64,000 bases of DNA. Source: Iris pallida. Taxonomy: Eukaryota > Streptophyta > Magnoliopsida > Asparagales > Iridaceae. Below the pieces are notes generated by a model. The model was given only the letters and a program-made list of their open reading frames with translations, searched no databases and was not told the DNA's origin. Shown one piece after another: positions 36,353-49,300 of this stretch. How positions within the stretch are numbered: position 1 is the stretch's first letter; each line of letters begins with the position of its first letter. A program made the translations under genes and the position numbers. The stretch spans positions 13,424,212 through 13,488,211 of the forward strand of contig JANAVB010023996.1 of NCBI GenBank assembly GCA_029216955.1, given 5' to 3'.

Positions 36353-38455
36353 TGTAATACCTGTGGTCCGTATTACGTATTTATGGAATACGTGTACGTA
36401 TTTATTCTTGTATTACATGATTTACTTGCTTAATTTCCTCCCTGGGCTTGGTTTATTCTTGGTTTGGGTTGGCTTGGTTCGGTTTGGGATTGCTCTTGGT
36501 TCATCGTGGACTCGATTGATTGAGCCGCATGGACTCGATTGACCTGAGCCGCATGGACTCAATTAATCGGGCCGCATGGATCCAAATGATTCCAGCCGCA
36601 TGGGTTTTGAACCCTGCGCTGTATGGATTCGATTGATCTCAGCCGCATGGGGCCATGTACATCCTCAGCCGCATGCGCCCTCGTCCCCCTGGCCGTATGT
36701 GCCCTTGCTCCCTTCCAGCCGCATGCGCCCCCTTGTCTTAGCCGCATGGGATCCAGTGACCCTGGCCGTATGCGCTCTCCTAATTGGACCGCATGTGTCT
36801 TACCCTTTTCCTGACCGCATATGACTTAGCCGCATGGCTCTTCTATAGCCCTGAATATTGATATTTTATTAGATATTTTACGTCTATTTTATATCCTTAC
36901 GCCTTTTGTCATGAACTTGATAATCACGAATTTACTTGATATGTTTGGACCTGATAATTGAGCCTGACATGATAGTGACCCGTAGTGGTGCACTCCTGAC
37001 AAGTAAAATATGACATGACCTGATAGTGGCCCGTCGTGGCACACTCTTGACCAGTATACTTGACATAAAAACCTGACATGATATATCTGATAAGCTGTTG
37101 CGACGGCTACCTGACATGACATGACCTGTATAATTAATCCTGGATACCGTGGGCGATTGTGCTTGTACAAATAATCCAGTCCTGTCTTGTATCATGTCTA
37201 GGAGGGGACTCCTGAGTACCACGGTCAGGAGTACCTACTAAAATGGACTAAGGCTAATAACTAGATTAATACATTAGTCATGACGAGATTTCCCAGCTAT
37301 AGGCAATCCCATTACCTGGGCACGCCTTGGGATCTGTAGCCTGCCGTCGAGTAGGGCACATTTCCAGCACACTGTCATGTGTTGCACCCTTCAAGCTACC
37401 TAAGGGTACATTCGTTTCCTGGATGATGTACCCACCTGAATTCAACTCTAATTCTTTTAACCCGGGTAACCTGGATGGTCTGCAGGGCTTGTGGTTGTGG
37501 AATAATCTCAATACATCTTGTTAGTAATTAGGCTTGTGATAACCCTAGTTAGTTAAAGTATCAAGCCGTAATTCTTGCTTGGCCGTGAAATGATTGAATG
37601 GAGTCTAACCAGTCTAGTCTTGTCCTGATCCTGTTCTAGATTACTTCATAACCAGAATGCTTGTATTTATTTTACCGATAAATGGTGAAAATTCCAAGTT
37701 CTGTTCAGACGAAGGGTTACAACCTCGGTCCTTGTTTGGTTTACGGGTTGTAACCTGGTTCTCTGAATAGTTCCATGGTTATCTCGTCGCATATCATCCT
37801 GATGTATTTTCTTTATTTCCAGTTCTTACTTTTATTTATAACTTGTGCTGATTGTTGGTTTTAGTTCCTAAGTGAAGCTTCCTTTGTGGCACTTGCTCTT
37901 TCTGGGGTCTGACCCAACTGGTTTTGTGTGGCCAGATTTCGGAGTAGCTCCAAAGGATCTACCGACCTTCCAGCCAGATGGTGGCCACTAGACGGAATCC
38001 TGGCAACGAGTGGGTTATTTTTTGCTCTCCCACTCTATTGTAAAAATATTTTTTTGAGGCGTTTAGCCGACGAGCACCTGTTTAGCTCGATTGTACTTAC
38101 TTACTGTCTGCCTACGGGCTGTAACATGATTAACAGATCCTAGGGTTGATCATGTATGACTAAACTCTTGCTAGTCCTGACATTTTGTAACGACTAGCTT
38201 CATGATCAGCTGAATATGTAATGTTTGGGACGCCTTACTATTGTATATTTAATGATCATACTTCTTGTAACCTTTTACTTACTTGCTTGTGATTGAGACA
38301 CTAGGCTTGTTCATGACCTTAAGAGACTGTTGGCTTGTAGATAACCTTCATGTATCTAGACAGCCGTGACCGTATAGCGAGATGGATTCCATTTCATATA
38401 CGTAGCTGGCTATATCTGCCCCCGCTCTCCAGTATTCCGGTTCTGGGGCGTGACA
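36353..38455 (+). repeat. Element C 5' LTR with internal deletion
   Basis: 2103 bp. It aligns to the 3' LTR up to 36505 (= 43598) and again from about 36506 (= about 44309), so the equivalent of 43599-44308 is missing. The breakpoint on one side lies in the CCGCATG repeats. Confidence 0.92.
36520..36840 (+). repeat. GCCGCATG motif cluster in Element C 5' LTR
   Basis: About 13-14 copies of (A/G)GCCGCATG or GCCGTATG at irregular spacing, often within 'catggactcgattga' units. Confidence 0.85.
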
Positions 38456-38463
38456 TGGTTTAA

Positions 38464-38482
38464 GTGGTGGCCCATGCAGGTC
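38464..38482 (+). promoter_or_regulatory. Conserved post-LTR box, Element C
   Basis: GTGGTGGCCCATGCAGGTC starts 9 bases after the LTR end, after 'tggtttaa'. C has a recognisable gag-pol, so the box is not confined to coding-less elements. Confidence 0.6.
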
Positions 38483-38599
38483 TTGTAAATCAAGATATGT
38501 GAGGGTTTACCGAATAGATGTCTCAATCAGTATTCGCCTTTGATCTCTGCTCGTATCTTCTGAATCCCTGGATTCTTGTCCTGATCATATGCTTGTATC

Positions 38600-41500
38600 G
38601 TTGATCTGTCCTGGTCCTTCCTTATTGTTCCCTATGTCGTCTTCTTCAGCGGCATTATTCGTGGTCCTACCAACCAGCAAGGCAGAGCACCTCCCGCGGA
38701 CCAGCAGCAACCTGGAGATCAAGCCCAGCATTTCGGAGTAGCCTCCAGATTCGTGCCTTCTGGTAGAGAGCCACCAGTTCAGCCTGCCGAGCCTGATGAT
38801 GGCACTTTGGTAGGTCTCGTCAGGACTTTGATAGCTTCCTAAGATCGTCGAGGAGACGCCTTGCACCAGGCAGTGGCAGATGCTTTGACCAGAGGCGGTC
38901 ATCCAGGAAACAGTACGGCCAACAGCTTCAAGCGCTTGAACCCTCCATTCTTCGACGGTAGTGAAGATGCTATCGCAGCAGATGCATGGCTTCAGGACAC
39001 AGAGGTGATTCTAGAAGCAGCTAGGACCCCAGAGAACGAGAAGGTAGCCGTGGTGTGCCTGCAGTTGTTAGATCTTGCCCGCAGCTGGTGGGCAGCGCAG
39101 GCCGTTGGATTAGTGGCACCCATTGCTTGGAAAGTATTCAGGGAGAGATTCCAGACCAAGTATTTTGATGCTGTAGCTCGGTATGATCTACAGACGAGGT
39201 TTACCAATCTGAAGCAGATGGACAGGACGGTCAACGGATATGCGGCCGAGTTTTCCAGACTCAGTCGGTTTACTCCCACTTTGGTGGCAACCGAGTATGA
39301 TAGAGCCCAGCGGTTCCAGCAGGGACTTCACCTGGAGATCTTGTTGGCAGTTGAGCAGTTTGAGCATCAGACTTTTGATGCAGTCTTGAGAGCATCCCGG
39401 AGGCATGAGTATACCTCCCAGAGGATTGTGGATAGGGCCAGAGGTCGGAAGAGATCTTACGGCCAGATGAATCAGTCATCAGCACCAGCCCCGGCAGCCA
39501 GGGCTTTGACTATTGGAACTCCGAGGCGGGCGGCCTCAGTAACGTCGGTTCAGCATTCCACTCCGACGCACCCTCAGCAGCAGAAGCAGAAGCAGTCTTC
39601 CGCAGTGGGATGTTCTCATTGTGGGAAGCTAGGCCATGTAGTGGCAGAGTGCCGTAGGGCACAGGAATTGTGTCTGGCTTGTGGAGTAGCAGACCATAGG
39701 GTTGGATCCTTCCCGAATAGGGGTGGTTCATCATCGTCCAACCTTTCTAGCTCTTCGGTGAGAGAACCAGCTCCGGTCCAGCAGCAGCAGCAATATCCAT
39801 TGTCGAGGCCCTTGCCGCCTCAGTCCCAGATGTTCCAGCAGCAGAACCCCCAGCAGTATATTCAAGCCCAGGCCCAGAGCCAGAGCAGGCAGCAAGGATT
39901 TTAGCAGAGGGGACCAGCACCCCGAGGGCATGGTCATGCTATGGTGATGATCGCAGATGAGGGATTAGCACCAGGAGAGGTAGTGGCAGGTACTATTCTC
40001 GTCAACTCCTTTCCAGCTTCAGCTTTATTTGATTCTGGTGCATCGCATTCATTTATGTCTGCACGATTCGCGACACGGATATGATTGGAGCCCGAGTCAT
40101 TATCAGTAAGGCTCAATATACTTACTGGTAACGGACTTGTGGGAGTAGATAGAGTGTTTTCCTCGTGTCAGATCGTAGTTAGTGGTAGAGAATTCCCCGC
40201 TAGATTGATAGAGTTCCTGATGGCCGATTATGATGTGGTCTTAGGGATGGATTGGTTGAGAAACCAGTATGCTAGAATAGACTGCCATATTGGTAGGGTT
40301 GTTTTTAGCATTCCAGGCGAGCCAGAGTTTTCTTTTTTTCGAGGCGAAGTTGAGTCATCTCCTCCGATATTGCGGATGGCAGTAGCAGCAGTTCAGTTGC
40401 CCAGGATAGTCGAGGAGTTTCCAGATGTTTTCCCAGAAGAACTTCCAGGTATGCCTCCGGAGCGGGAGATCGAGTTCACTATAGACTTGATTCCCGGGAC
40501 AGCCCCAGTGTCAGAGAGAGTCTACAGGATGGCGCCTTCAGAATTGGAGATATTGTACAAGATGATTGAAGAACTCAGAACCAAGGGATTCATTCGTGCT
40601 AGTGGATCGCCTTGGGGAGCCCCGATGCTTCTTGTGAAAAAGAAGGATGGTACGTCCAGGTTATGTGTTGATTATCGTACCTTGAACTCAGTGACAATCA
40701 AGAACAGATACCCTCTTCCGAGGATAGATGACTTGTTTGATCAACTCAAGGGGGCTTCAGTATTCTCGAAGATTGATTTGCGCTCAGGTTATCATCAGAT
40801 CAGAGTCAGAGAGCAGGACATCCCAAAGACAGCTTTTAGATCGAGATATGGGCATTGGGAGTTCCTTGTTATACCTTTTGGAGCAACCAATGCGCCGACA
40901 GTATTCATGGACCTCATGAATCGCATCTTCATGCCTTACTTGGATCAGTTTGTGATTGTGTTCTTGGATGACATCCTGGTCTACAGTAAGAGTGAGGCAG
41001 AGCATGAGCAGCATCTCCGTATAGTTCTTCAGATCCTCAGAGAGTACCAGTTATATGCCAAGTTCAGTAAATGCGAGTTCTGGCTCGATCGCATTTCGTA
41101 CTTGGGTCATATCATCACCAGAGGAGGAGTAGAAGTGGATCCCCAGAAGATTGTGGCTATTGAGTCATGGCCAGTGCCCAGCACAGTTGCAGAGGTTCGT
41201 AGTTTTCTTGGATTGGCCGGCTACTACCGGCGATTTGTTTCAGATTTTGCTCGAATTTCAGCGCCATTGACCCAGTTGACCCGCAAGGATGCACAGTTTG
41301 CTTGGACAGCAGAATGTCAGGATTTATTTGAGAAGTTGAAGCGAGGCTTGATGACGGCTCCCAATCTCATGCTTCCAGATGGGACCGAAGGATTCTCAGT
41401 GTACTGTGATGCTTCAGGCAGAGGTTTAGAATGTGTTCTGATGCAGCATGGGAAGGTAATAGCTTATGCGTCACGACAACTTTGTGATCATGAGAGGAAT

Positions 41501-43287
41501 TACCCAACCCATGACTTGGAGCTGGCAGGAGTGGTGTTTGTACTTAAGTTGTGGAGGCACTACTTGTATGGAGACAGGATGGAGATTTTCACCGACCACA
41601 AGAGCCTGAAGTATGTTTTCACTCAGAAGAATCTTAACATGCGTCAGAGGAGGTGGCTGGAGCTGCTTGTGGATTATGATGTCAACCTGCCGTATCATCC
41701 CGGGAAGGCCAACGTCGTAGCAGATGCATTGAGCATGAGAGCAGGAGTTTATTTTCTAACAGCGCAACCAGAGCTGTTAGCAGATCTTCGGAAGATGGAT
41801 ATTAAAGTTGTTCTTCCTTCCAGTGTGGCATTGATGGCCAGTATGCAAGTTCAGTCCACTATAGTCGAGAGGATCCGGATGGCGCAGTCAACAATTCCAA
41901 GCTTCAGCGGCTCAGAACAGAGTGTGAGGCAGGACAAAGACCAGAGTTATGTATTCATGAGGATGGTATACTTTGACATGGTAAGCATTTTTGTGTACCC
42001 AGCGGAGATATCAGACAAGAAATCATGGCAGAAGCGCACAGTTCTCAGTATTCCATCCATCCTGGCAGTATGAAGATGTACCGCGATATTCGTCAGCACT
42101 TTTGGTGGAATGGCATGAAGCGGGAGATAGCTCGGTTTGTCTTTCGGTGTTTGGTTTGCCAACAAGTTAAGGCCGAACATCAGAGATCGGCTGGACTTCT
42201 TCAGCCTTTGCCGATTCCAGAATGGAAGTGGGAGCATGTGACCATGGATTTTGTGATTGGACTACCTAGATCCCCAGCTGGTAGAGATGCTATCTGGGTT
42301 ATAGTTGATCGGCTCATGAAAGTGGCTCACTTTCTTCCATTCAGAGTTGGTCAGTCGACGGCTCAGCTAGCAGAGATGTACCTCAGGCAGATTGTCAGAT
42401 TGTACGGTGTGCCTGTCAGTATCACCTCGGACCGAGATTCCAGATTCATGTCGCACTTTTGGCGTAGCTTGTAAGAGAGTTTGGGGACTCATCTCCAGTT
42501 TAGTTCAGCATATCACCCGCAGACAGATGGCCAGTCAGAGCGCACGATCCAGACTCTTGAAGACAAGTTGCGGTCTTGCACACTTGACTTCGGTGGTTCA
42601 TGGAAAGATCACTTGCACCTGGTGGAATTCTCGTACAACAACAGTTTCCAGGCCAGTATCCAGATGGCACCGTTCGAGGCACTGTATGGTAGGAAGTGCA
42701 GATCCCCGCTAGCCTGGGATGATGTTGGAGAGAGGCAGATGCTCGGTCCAAAAATGATTGCCCAGACAGTTGAAGTGGTCAGGCGAGTCAGAGATCATCT
42801 TCGAGTTGCCCAAGATCGCCAGCGCCATTGGGCCGATTCTTATCGGCGCCCTCTCGAGTTTTCGGTCGGCGATCATGTATTCCTGAGAATTTTGCCTAAC
42901 CGTGGCGTCATTCGTTTCGGCGTACGGGGCAAGCTTAGTCCTAGGTATGTAGGACCGTTTGACATTCTGGAGCGAGTAGGAGATGTATCCTATCGTCTCG
43001 CTCTTCCACCGTCGCTAAGCGAGGTGCATGACGTGTTCCATGTATCCTAATTACGACGGTATATCCCGGACCCGAGCCACATCTTGGATCATTCGGAATT
43101 GGTTGTTGGTACCAACCTTTCGTATGAGGAGAGGCCCGTATCTATATTGGACCGGAGAGAGAAGAGCCTCAAGAACAAGACTATCAAATTAGTCCGAGTC
43201 GCTTGGGGTCATCACTCTTTGGGCGAGTCAACATGGGAGCGTGAGGATGACATCCGATTGTGGTATCCCGACTTATTTGACTCGTGA
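38600..43287 (+). pseudogene. gag-pol: Element C gag-pol-chromodomain polyprotein, broken
   Basis: Frame 1 of the polyprotein runs from about 38600 through gag (LNPPFFDGSEDAIAADAWL; zinc knuckle CSHCGKLGHVVAEC; a second knuckle whose last Cys is Phe), protease DSGASHSF near 40030, [11 protein letters not shown] near 40965, RNase H CDASGRG and TDHKSL. Stops are at 38840-38842, 39902-39904 and 40082-40084. A one-base shift near 41890 moves it to the frame of the integrase: TGA 41974-41976, HHCC region, VTMDF, TSDRDS, TAA 42472-42474, QTDGQSE. TAA 43048-43050 is followed by a chromodomain ending at the TGA 43285-43287. Several stops fit C-to-T change at CAA or CAG codons. Confidence 0.92.
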
Positions 43288-43446
43288 GGTATAATGTCTT
43301 CCTTGTGCCTCATACCTTCGATTCCTTGCTTGAATGAGTGATTGCCTGCCTAGTTATAGCTTGATTGTGATTATTGTAGCTTGTCATTGCTCCTCTAGCC
43401 TCTTGATTAAATTTCGAGGACGGAATTCTTTTAAGGTGGGTAGAGT
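43288..43446 (+). promoter_or_regulatory. Element C 3' untranslated region and polypurine tract
   Basis: Non-coding, ending in 'tttcgaggacggaattc' and the purine-rich aaggtgggtagag (43433-43445) just before the 3' LTR. The same layout occurs in A, B and E. Confidence 0.75.
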
Positions 43447-46257
43447 TGTAATGCTGTGGTCCGTATTACGTATTTCTGGAATACGTGTACGTATTTATTC
43501 TTGTATTGCATGATTTCCTTGCTTAATTTCCTCCCTGGGCCTGGTTTATTCTTGGTTTGGGTTGGCTTGGTTCGGTTTGGGATTGCTCTTGGTTCATCAT
43601 GAACCAAGGGGTGAACCCCCTACCTACCACCACCACTACCATTTATTAACCCTTCTCCTTTCTCTCTTTATTTATCATCTTCTCCACCATTACTTCCTTA
43701 CCTACCAGAGAGAGGAAGAGAGAGGTCTAGGCAAGTGCAACTTGCTTCATGGAGGAACTCTAATTTTATTGCTTCATTCTCTTCCTTACAGTATTTTAAC
43801 TAACTTTAGAACTTGGCATTTTCACTTTCCATGGCTAGATTCTTGTAGATCTATATTTACTTTATTTTTGGAATTTTTGGGTTTTGATCTACTTAATCTG
43901 GTTATTTTTGAGTTTTGATGGTTCCATGTTGTAGAGAATCTCGTTCTACCCCATTTTGACCTATTGAAGTTCGGATTTGGGTTTCGGATGATGGAGTTAT
44001 GGAGCTTGAGGACTTGGCTCTCATGGTGTTCTTCTTCTCAGAAATTGGAGAAGAAGAACAGTACTTGACTTGACCGCATGAACATTTCATACGGCAAGTG
44101 ATCTCTAAGCCGCATGGGCTTTTCCCCACTTGGCCGCATATGCGCCCTTGCACTTTTCCGAGCCGCATAGATTATCTCAGCCGCATGAGCCCCCCACTTG
44201 AGTCGCAGCCGCATAGGCACGTGACCCCGCTTCCGCATAAGCTCCGCTTCCACCTGCGCCGCATGGACTCGATTGATTGAGCCGCATGGACTTGATTGAT
44301 TGAGCCGTATGGACTCGATTGATTGAGCCGCATGGACTCGATTGACCTGAGCCGCATGGACTCAATTAATCGGGCCGCATGGATCCAATTGATTACAGCC
44401 GCATGGGTTTTGAACCCTGCGCTGTATGGATTCGATTGATCTCAACCGCATGGGGCCATGTACATCCTCAGCCGCATGCGCCCTCGTCCCCCTGGCCGTA
44501 TGCGCCTTTGCTCCCTTCCAGCCGCATGCGCCCCCTTGTCTTGGCCGCATGGGATCCAGTGACCCTGGCCGTATGCGCTCTCCTAATTGGGCCGCATGTG
44601 TCTTACCCTTTTTCTGACCGCATATGACTTAGCCGCATGGCTCTTCTATAGCCCTGAATATTGATATTTTATTAGATATTTTACGTCTATTTTATATCCT
44701 TACGCCTTTTGTCATGAACTTGATAATCACGAATTTACTTGATATGTTTGGACCTGATAATTGAGCCTGACATGATAGTGACCCATAGTGGTGCACTCCT
44801 GACAAGTAAAACATGACATGACCTGATAGTGGCCCGTCGTGGCGCACTCTTGACCAGTACACTTGACATAAAAACCTGACATGATATATCTGATAAGCTA
44901 TTGCGACGGCTACCTGACATGACATGACCTGTATAATTAATCCTGGACACCGTGGGTGATTGTGCTTGTACAAATAATCCAGTCCTGTCTTGTATCATGT
45001 CTAGGAGGGGACTCCTGAGTACCACGGACAGGAACCTACTAAAATGGACTAAGGTTAATAACTAGATTAATACATTAGTCATGACGAGATTTCCCAGCTA
45101 CAGGCAATCCCGTTACCTGGGCACGCCTTGGGATCTGTAGCCTGCCGTCGAGTAGGGCACATTTCCAGCACACTGTCATGTGTTGCACCCTTCAAGCTAC
45201 CTAAGGGTACATTCGTTTCCTGGACGATGTACCCACCTGAATTCAACTCTAATTCTTTTAACCCGGGTAACCTGGATGGTCTGCAGGGCTTGTGGCTGTG
45301 GAATAATCTCACTGCATCTTGTTAGTAATTAGGCTTGTAATAACCCTAGTTAGTTAAAGTATCAAGCCGTAATTCTTGCTTGGCCGTAAAATGATTGAAT
45401 GGAGTCTAACCAGTCTAGTCTTGTCCTGATCCTGTTCTAGATTACTTCATAACCAGAATGCTTGTATTTATTTTACCGATAAATGGTGAGAATTCCAAGT
45501 TCTGTTCAGACGAAGGGTTACAACCCCGGTCCTTGTTTGGTTTACGGGTTGTAACCTGGTTCTCTGAATAGTTCCATGGTTATCTCGTCGCATATCATCC
45601 TGATGTATTTTCTTTATTTCCAGTTCTTACTTTTATTTATACCTTGTGCTGATTGCTGGTTTTAGTTCCTAAGTGAAGCTTCCTTTGTGGCACTTGCTCT
45701 TTCTGGGGTCTGACCTAGCTGGTTTTGTGTGGCCAGATTTTGGAGCAGCTCCAGAGGATCTACCGACCTTCCAGCCAGATGGTGGCCACTAGACGGAACC
45801 CTGGCAACGAGTGGGTTATTTTTGGCTCTCCCACTCTATTATAAAAATATTCTTTTGAGGCATTTAGCCGACGAGCACCTGTTTAGCTCGATTGCACTTA
45901 CTTACTGTCTGCCTACGGGCTGTAACATGATTAACAGATCCTAGGGTTGATCATGTATGACTAAACTCTTGCTAGTCCTGACATTTTGTAACGACTAGCT
46001 TCATGATCAGCTGAATATGTAATGTTTGGGACGCCATACTATTGTATATTTAATGATCATACTTCTTGTAACCTTTTACTTACTTGCTTATGATTGAGAT
46101 ACTAGGCTTGTTCATGACCTTAAGAGACTGTTGGCTTGTAGATAAACCCTCATGTATCTAGACAGCCGTGACCGTATAGCGAGATGGATTCCATTTCATA
46201 TACGTAGCTGGCTATGTCTGCCCCCGCTCTCCAGTATTCTGGTTCTGGGGCGTGACA
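43447..46257 (+). repeat. Element C 3' LTR
   Basis: 2811 bp, full-length version. Positions 43599-44308, absent from the 5' LTR, include a CT-rich stretch (43620-43730) that looks like a leader and the first part of the CCGCATG cluster. Confidence 0.93.
44069..44640 (+). repeat. GCCGCATG motif cluster in Element C 3' LTR
   Basis: About two dozen copies of the CCGCATG/CCGTATG core in about 570 bp, mostly preceded by (A/G)G and followed by GG, GC or GA. Some form longer units of about 27 bp (44264-44365). Open frames on both strands across it are repeat artefacts. Confidence 0.88.
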
Positions 46258-46262
46258 GACAT
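46258..46262. repeat. Target-site duplication of Element C, right copy
   Basis: gacat, matching 36348-36352. Confidence 0.92.
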
Positions 46263-46264
46263 AA

Positions 46265-46276
46265 TGGTATCAGAGC
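46265..46276 (+). promoter_or_regulatory. Element D primer-binding site, initiator tRNA-Met
   Basis: TGGTATCAGAGC, the standard plant site complementary to the initiator tRNA-Met 3' end. Before C inserted it lay about 5 bases after D's 5' LTR. Confidence 0.9.
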
Positions 46277-46399
46277 ATGTCTTTACGTCATTGGCCTCCA
46301 GTGTCGAGTTTCTAGTCTCAAACCGTTGACCTCGTGTCGATGAGATGAGTTGTTCCATACGCTGAACCCAGGATATTTCTGAAACTAACGAGAGTCGCC

Positions 46400-49300
46400 T
46401 TTCTTTTCCTTGCAGTTGCGGGAGCTCGGGCAGAGGACGAGACGAGCGCTTCCAGCGGCTCGAGTAGTTCTAGACCCGAGTATTTCATCAACACAACGGG
46501 GATGATGCTTAGCCGGATCTTCCGGCGACCCGATGCAACAGATGCTCAAAATGCAGCAACGTCGAAATGAGCTCCATTGTCAGCAGGCGGAGGTTCGTCA
46601 TACCCAATTCGAGAATTGGTTCGAGGCTCAATTCAAGCTGCAGTAGCAGCTAAATATAATCCAACAAATCGTACAATCGATCGTGGCCAACAACAATTCA
46701 ATGATGACGCCTGCCGTGACCGAGCCAGCGGTTCAATCCAACGAAGATGAACTGGAGGCGCCCGTGCTCTCACCTGCGGCACTGAGAAGCTCTAACTTCG
46801 ACGTGTCAAAATTTATGAAAAGCTGCCGCACTTTCTTCAACGGCACAGAAGATTCCTCCGTGGCGATCGACTGGTAGGAGGAGCTGAAAGACAAGTTTAA
46901 GCTTCTGGGTGTCGAAGACTCGAAGAAAGTCATGTGTGCTCAACTTCTACTTTAAATGAACGCGTACGATTGGTGGGCCGTACAGAAGCAGGCAATTCTA
47001 CGTAAAGACGGGATGGTGATGATCCCATGGACCACATTCAGAAATGTATTCAAGACTGAATATCTTTCTATAGCCGTGCGACAGGAAAAAGAAAATGAAT
47101 TTATACAGTTGAGGCAAGGGAATATGACTGTACGACAATATGCGACCGAATTCAACAAACTGGCCAAATTTGTTGGAGCCTATCTACCTACCACTGCAGG
47201 TCGAGCTCGACGATTCGAAGTGGGCCTGTGTTCCTCTATTCGTGCTCATGTTTCGGTGCCTGAATACAAAACCATGTGCAAGGCACTCAACCATGCCCTC
47301 CGTCTGGAGTCCGAGTATCCTTCTGCTACTACTGGCACTGTTCACTTTAATAAAATGCTATAGTAATGTGGGAGGCAATAATACGCACAAGCGTCAAAAT
47401 CACGGTAAAGGAGGCGGCAACCAGACGAAGGATCGAATAGTCTATAATTTCTGCCACAAAGAGGGGCACATGGCCAACGAGTGCCGATTGAAGAACGAAG
47501 CATGCTTCGGGTGCGGTCGAATGGACCACATTGTACGTAATTGTCCAGAGAAGCCGAACCAGCGCCCCCAACAACATCAACTGAACCAAGAACAAGCACC
47601 TCGGGCTCCACAGACCGCACAACAGAATGGCCAGGACCGTCGCCCCAATACTCAGGACCGCGTCTATGCCATGACTCGAGATGAAGCGTTCGCATCTGAC
47701 ACAATCGGGACAGGTATACTGCAATTCAATAATAAACCTGCTCGTATACTGTTTGATTCAGGTACTACGCATAGTTTTATATCGGCTGACTTCACCGCCG
47801 AGCACAAATTTCCCCTGACACCGCTGGGTCTCGATCTTACTGTTAACGTACTGTCAGGCATGCTACTACTTGCAAATTTAGTCTGCGGATATGGAATCAT
47901 CTGTATAGGTGGTCAAAAGATCAGTCTTGATGAGATAGTTCTAGATATTAAGGACTACGACATCATTCTGGGGATGGATTGGCTCGGTCCGTGCAATGCA
48001 ACCATAGACTGTACTAAAAATAGGGTCACATTTCGCATACCTAGAGTGCCTGAATTCTGCTACTCGTGTGGTGAGATGTTGCCGACCTGCATGGTGATCT
48101 TTGTAATATTTGCACGACGGATGCTGCATTCCGGGTGCAAAGGCAATCTAGCATCCGTTCGAGACATGAGACAGGATGGGGCAAACGCGGGTCAGACCGA
48201 CGTTGTGGCAGAATTCTCAGATGTGTTCCCGGACGAACTGCCCGGCTGCCACTCGATCGAGAGATTGAGTTCACTATTGATACATTCCCCGATACCCAAC
48301 CAATCTCTAAAGTCCAATTCAGAATGGCCCCTGCAGAGCTTAAATAACTCAAAGTACAGTTGCAAGAGTTGCTCGACAAGGGATTCATTCGACCCGGCAT
48401 CTCGCCATGGGGAGCGCCCGTGTTGTTCGTCAAGAAAAAGGATGGCTCATTGCGTCTTTGTATCGATTACCGCGAGCTGAATAAAGCCACCATCCGGAAC
48501 AAATATCCCATGCCCCGCATAGACGATCTATTTGATCAACTGCAAGGAGCTACGGTGTTCTCTAAAATTGATCTGCGTTCGGGTTACCATCAACTCAAGA
48601 TCAAGCCGGACGATGTGCTAAAGTCTACCTTTCGCACTCGATACGGCCACTACGAATTCATGGTAATGTCGTTCGGCCTAACGAACGCCCCTCCTGCTTT
48701 CATGGATTTGATGAATCGGGTGTTCCGACCATTCCTCGACAAGTTCGTAGTAGTCTTTATCGACGATATACTCGTCTACTCGAAGAATAGACAGCAACAC
48801 ACTGAGCATCTGCAGACCGTGCTTCAGACCCTTCGAGAAAATTAGTTATATGCGAAACGAAACAAATGTGAATTCTGGCTGAGCAGCGTCGCATTCCTCG
48901 GACACATCATTTCAGCTGAAGGCATTGCAGTCTATCCAAAGAAAGTTGAAGCCGTTGTCGATTGGAAACGGCCAACGTTCGTCGGCGAGATTCGAAGTTT
49001 CCTTGGCTTAGCGGGATACTATTGACGCTTCGTGAAAGACTTCGCGAAGATCGCATCGCCTCTGACTCGCCTCACCCAGAAAGGAGTCACATTTGGATGG
49101 TCAGACGGCTGTGAAGCTTCCTTCCAAGAGTTAAAGCAACGGCTCATCTCGGCCCCGATACTCTCACTTCCAGAAGGGACTGAGGGTTTCCAAATATTCA
49201 ACGACGCATCCGGTCAGGGCTTAGATGTGTGCTGATGCTGCGGAACAAGGTGATATCTTTTGCTTCCCGACAGCTAAAGCCGCACGGAAAGAACTACCCT

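Larger units (their letters stand above)
36353..46257 (+). mobile_element. Element C: Tekay/Del chromovirus, complete but mutated
   Basis: LTRs 36353-38455 and 43447-46257 (TGTAATRCYTGTGGTCC...GGGGCGTGACA) flank gag-pol-chromodomain, with an exact gacat TSD. The 5' LTR lacks about 708 bp present in the 3' LTR. The internal region starts with the conserved post-LTR box instead of the initiator-Met primer site. Gag-pol carries one frameshift and about six stops, so it is recently dead. Confidence 0.93.

Noticed and set aside
44098..44627. Several 60-82 codon frames on both strands
   Set aside because: They arise from the CCGCATG repeat cluster in Element C's LTR.
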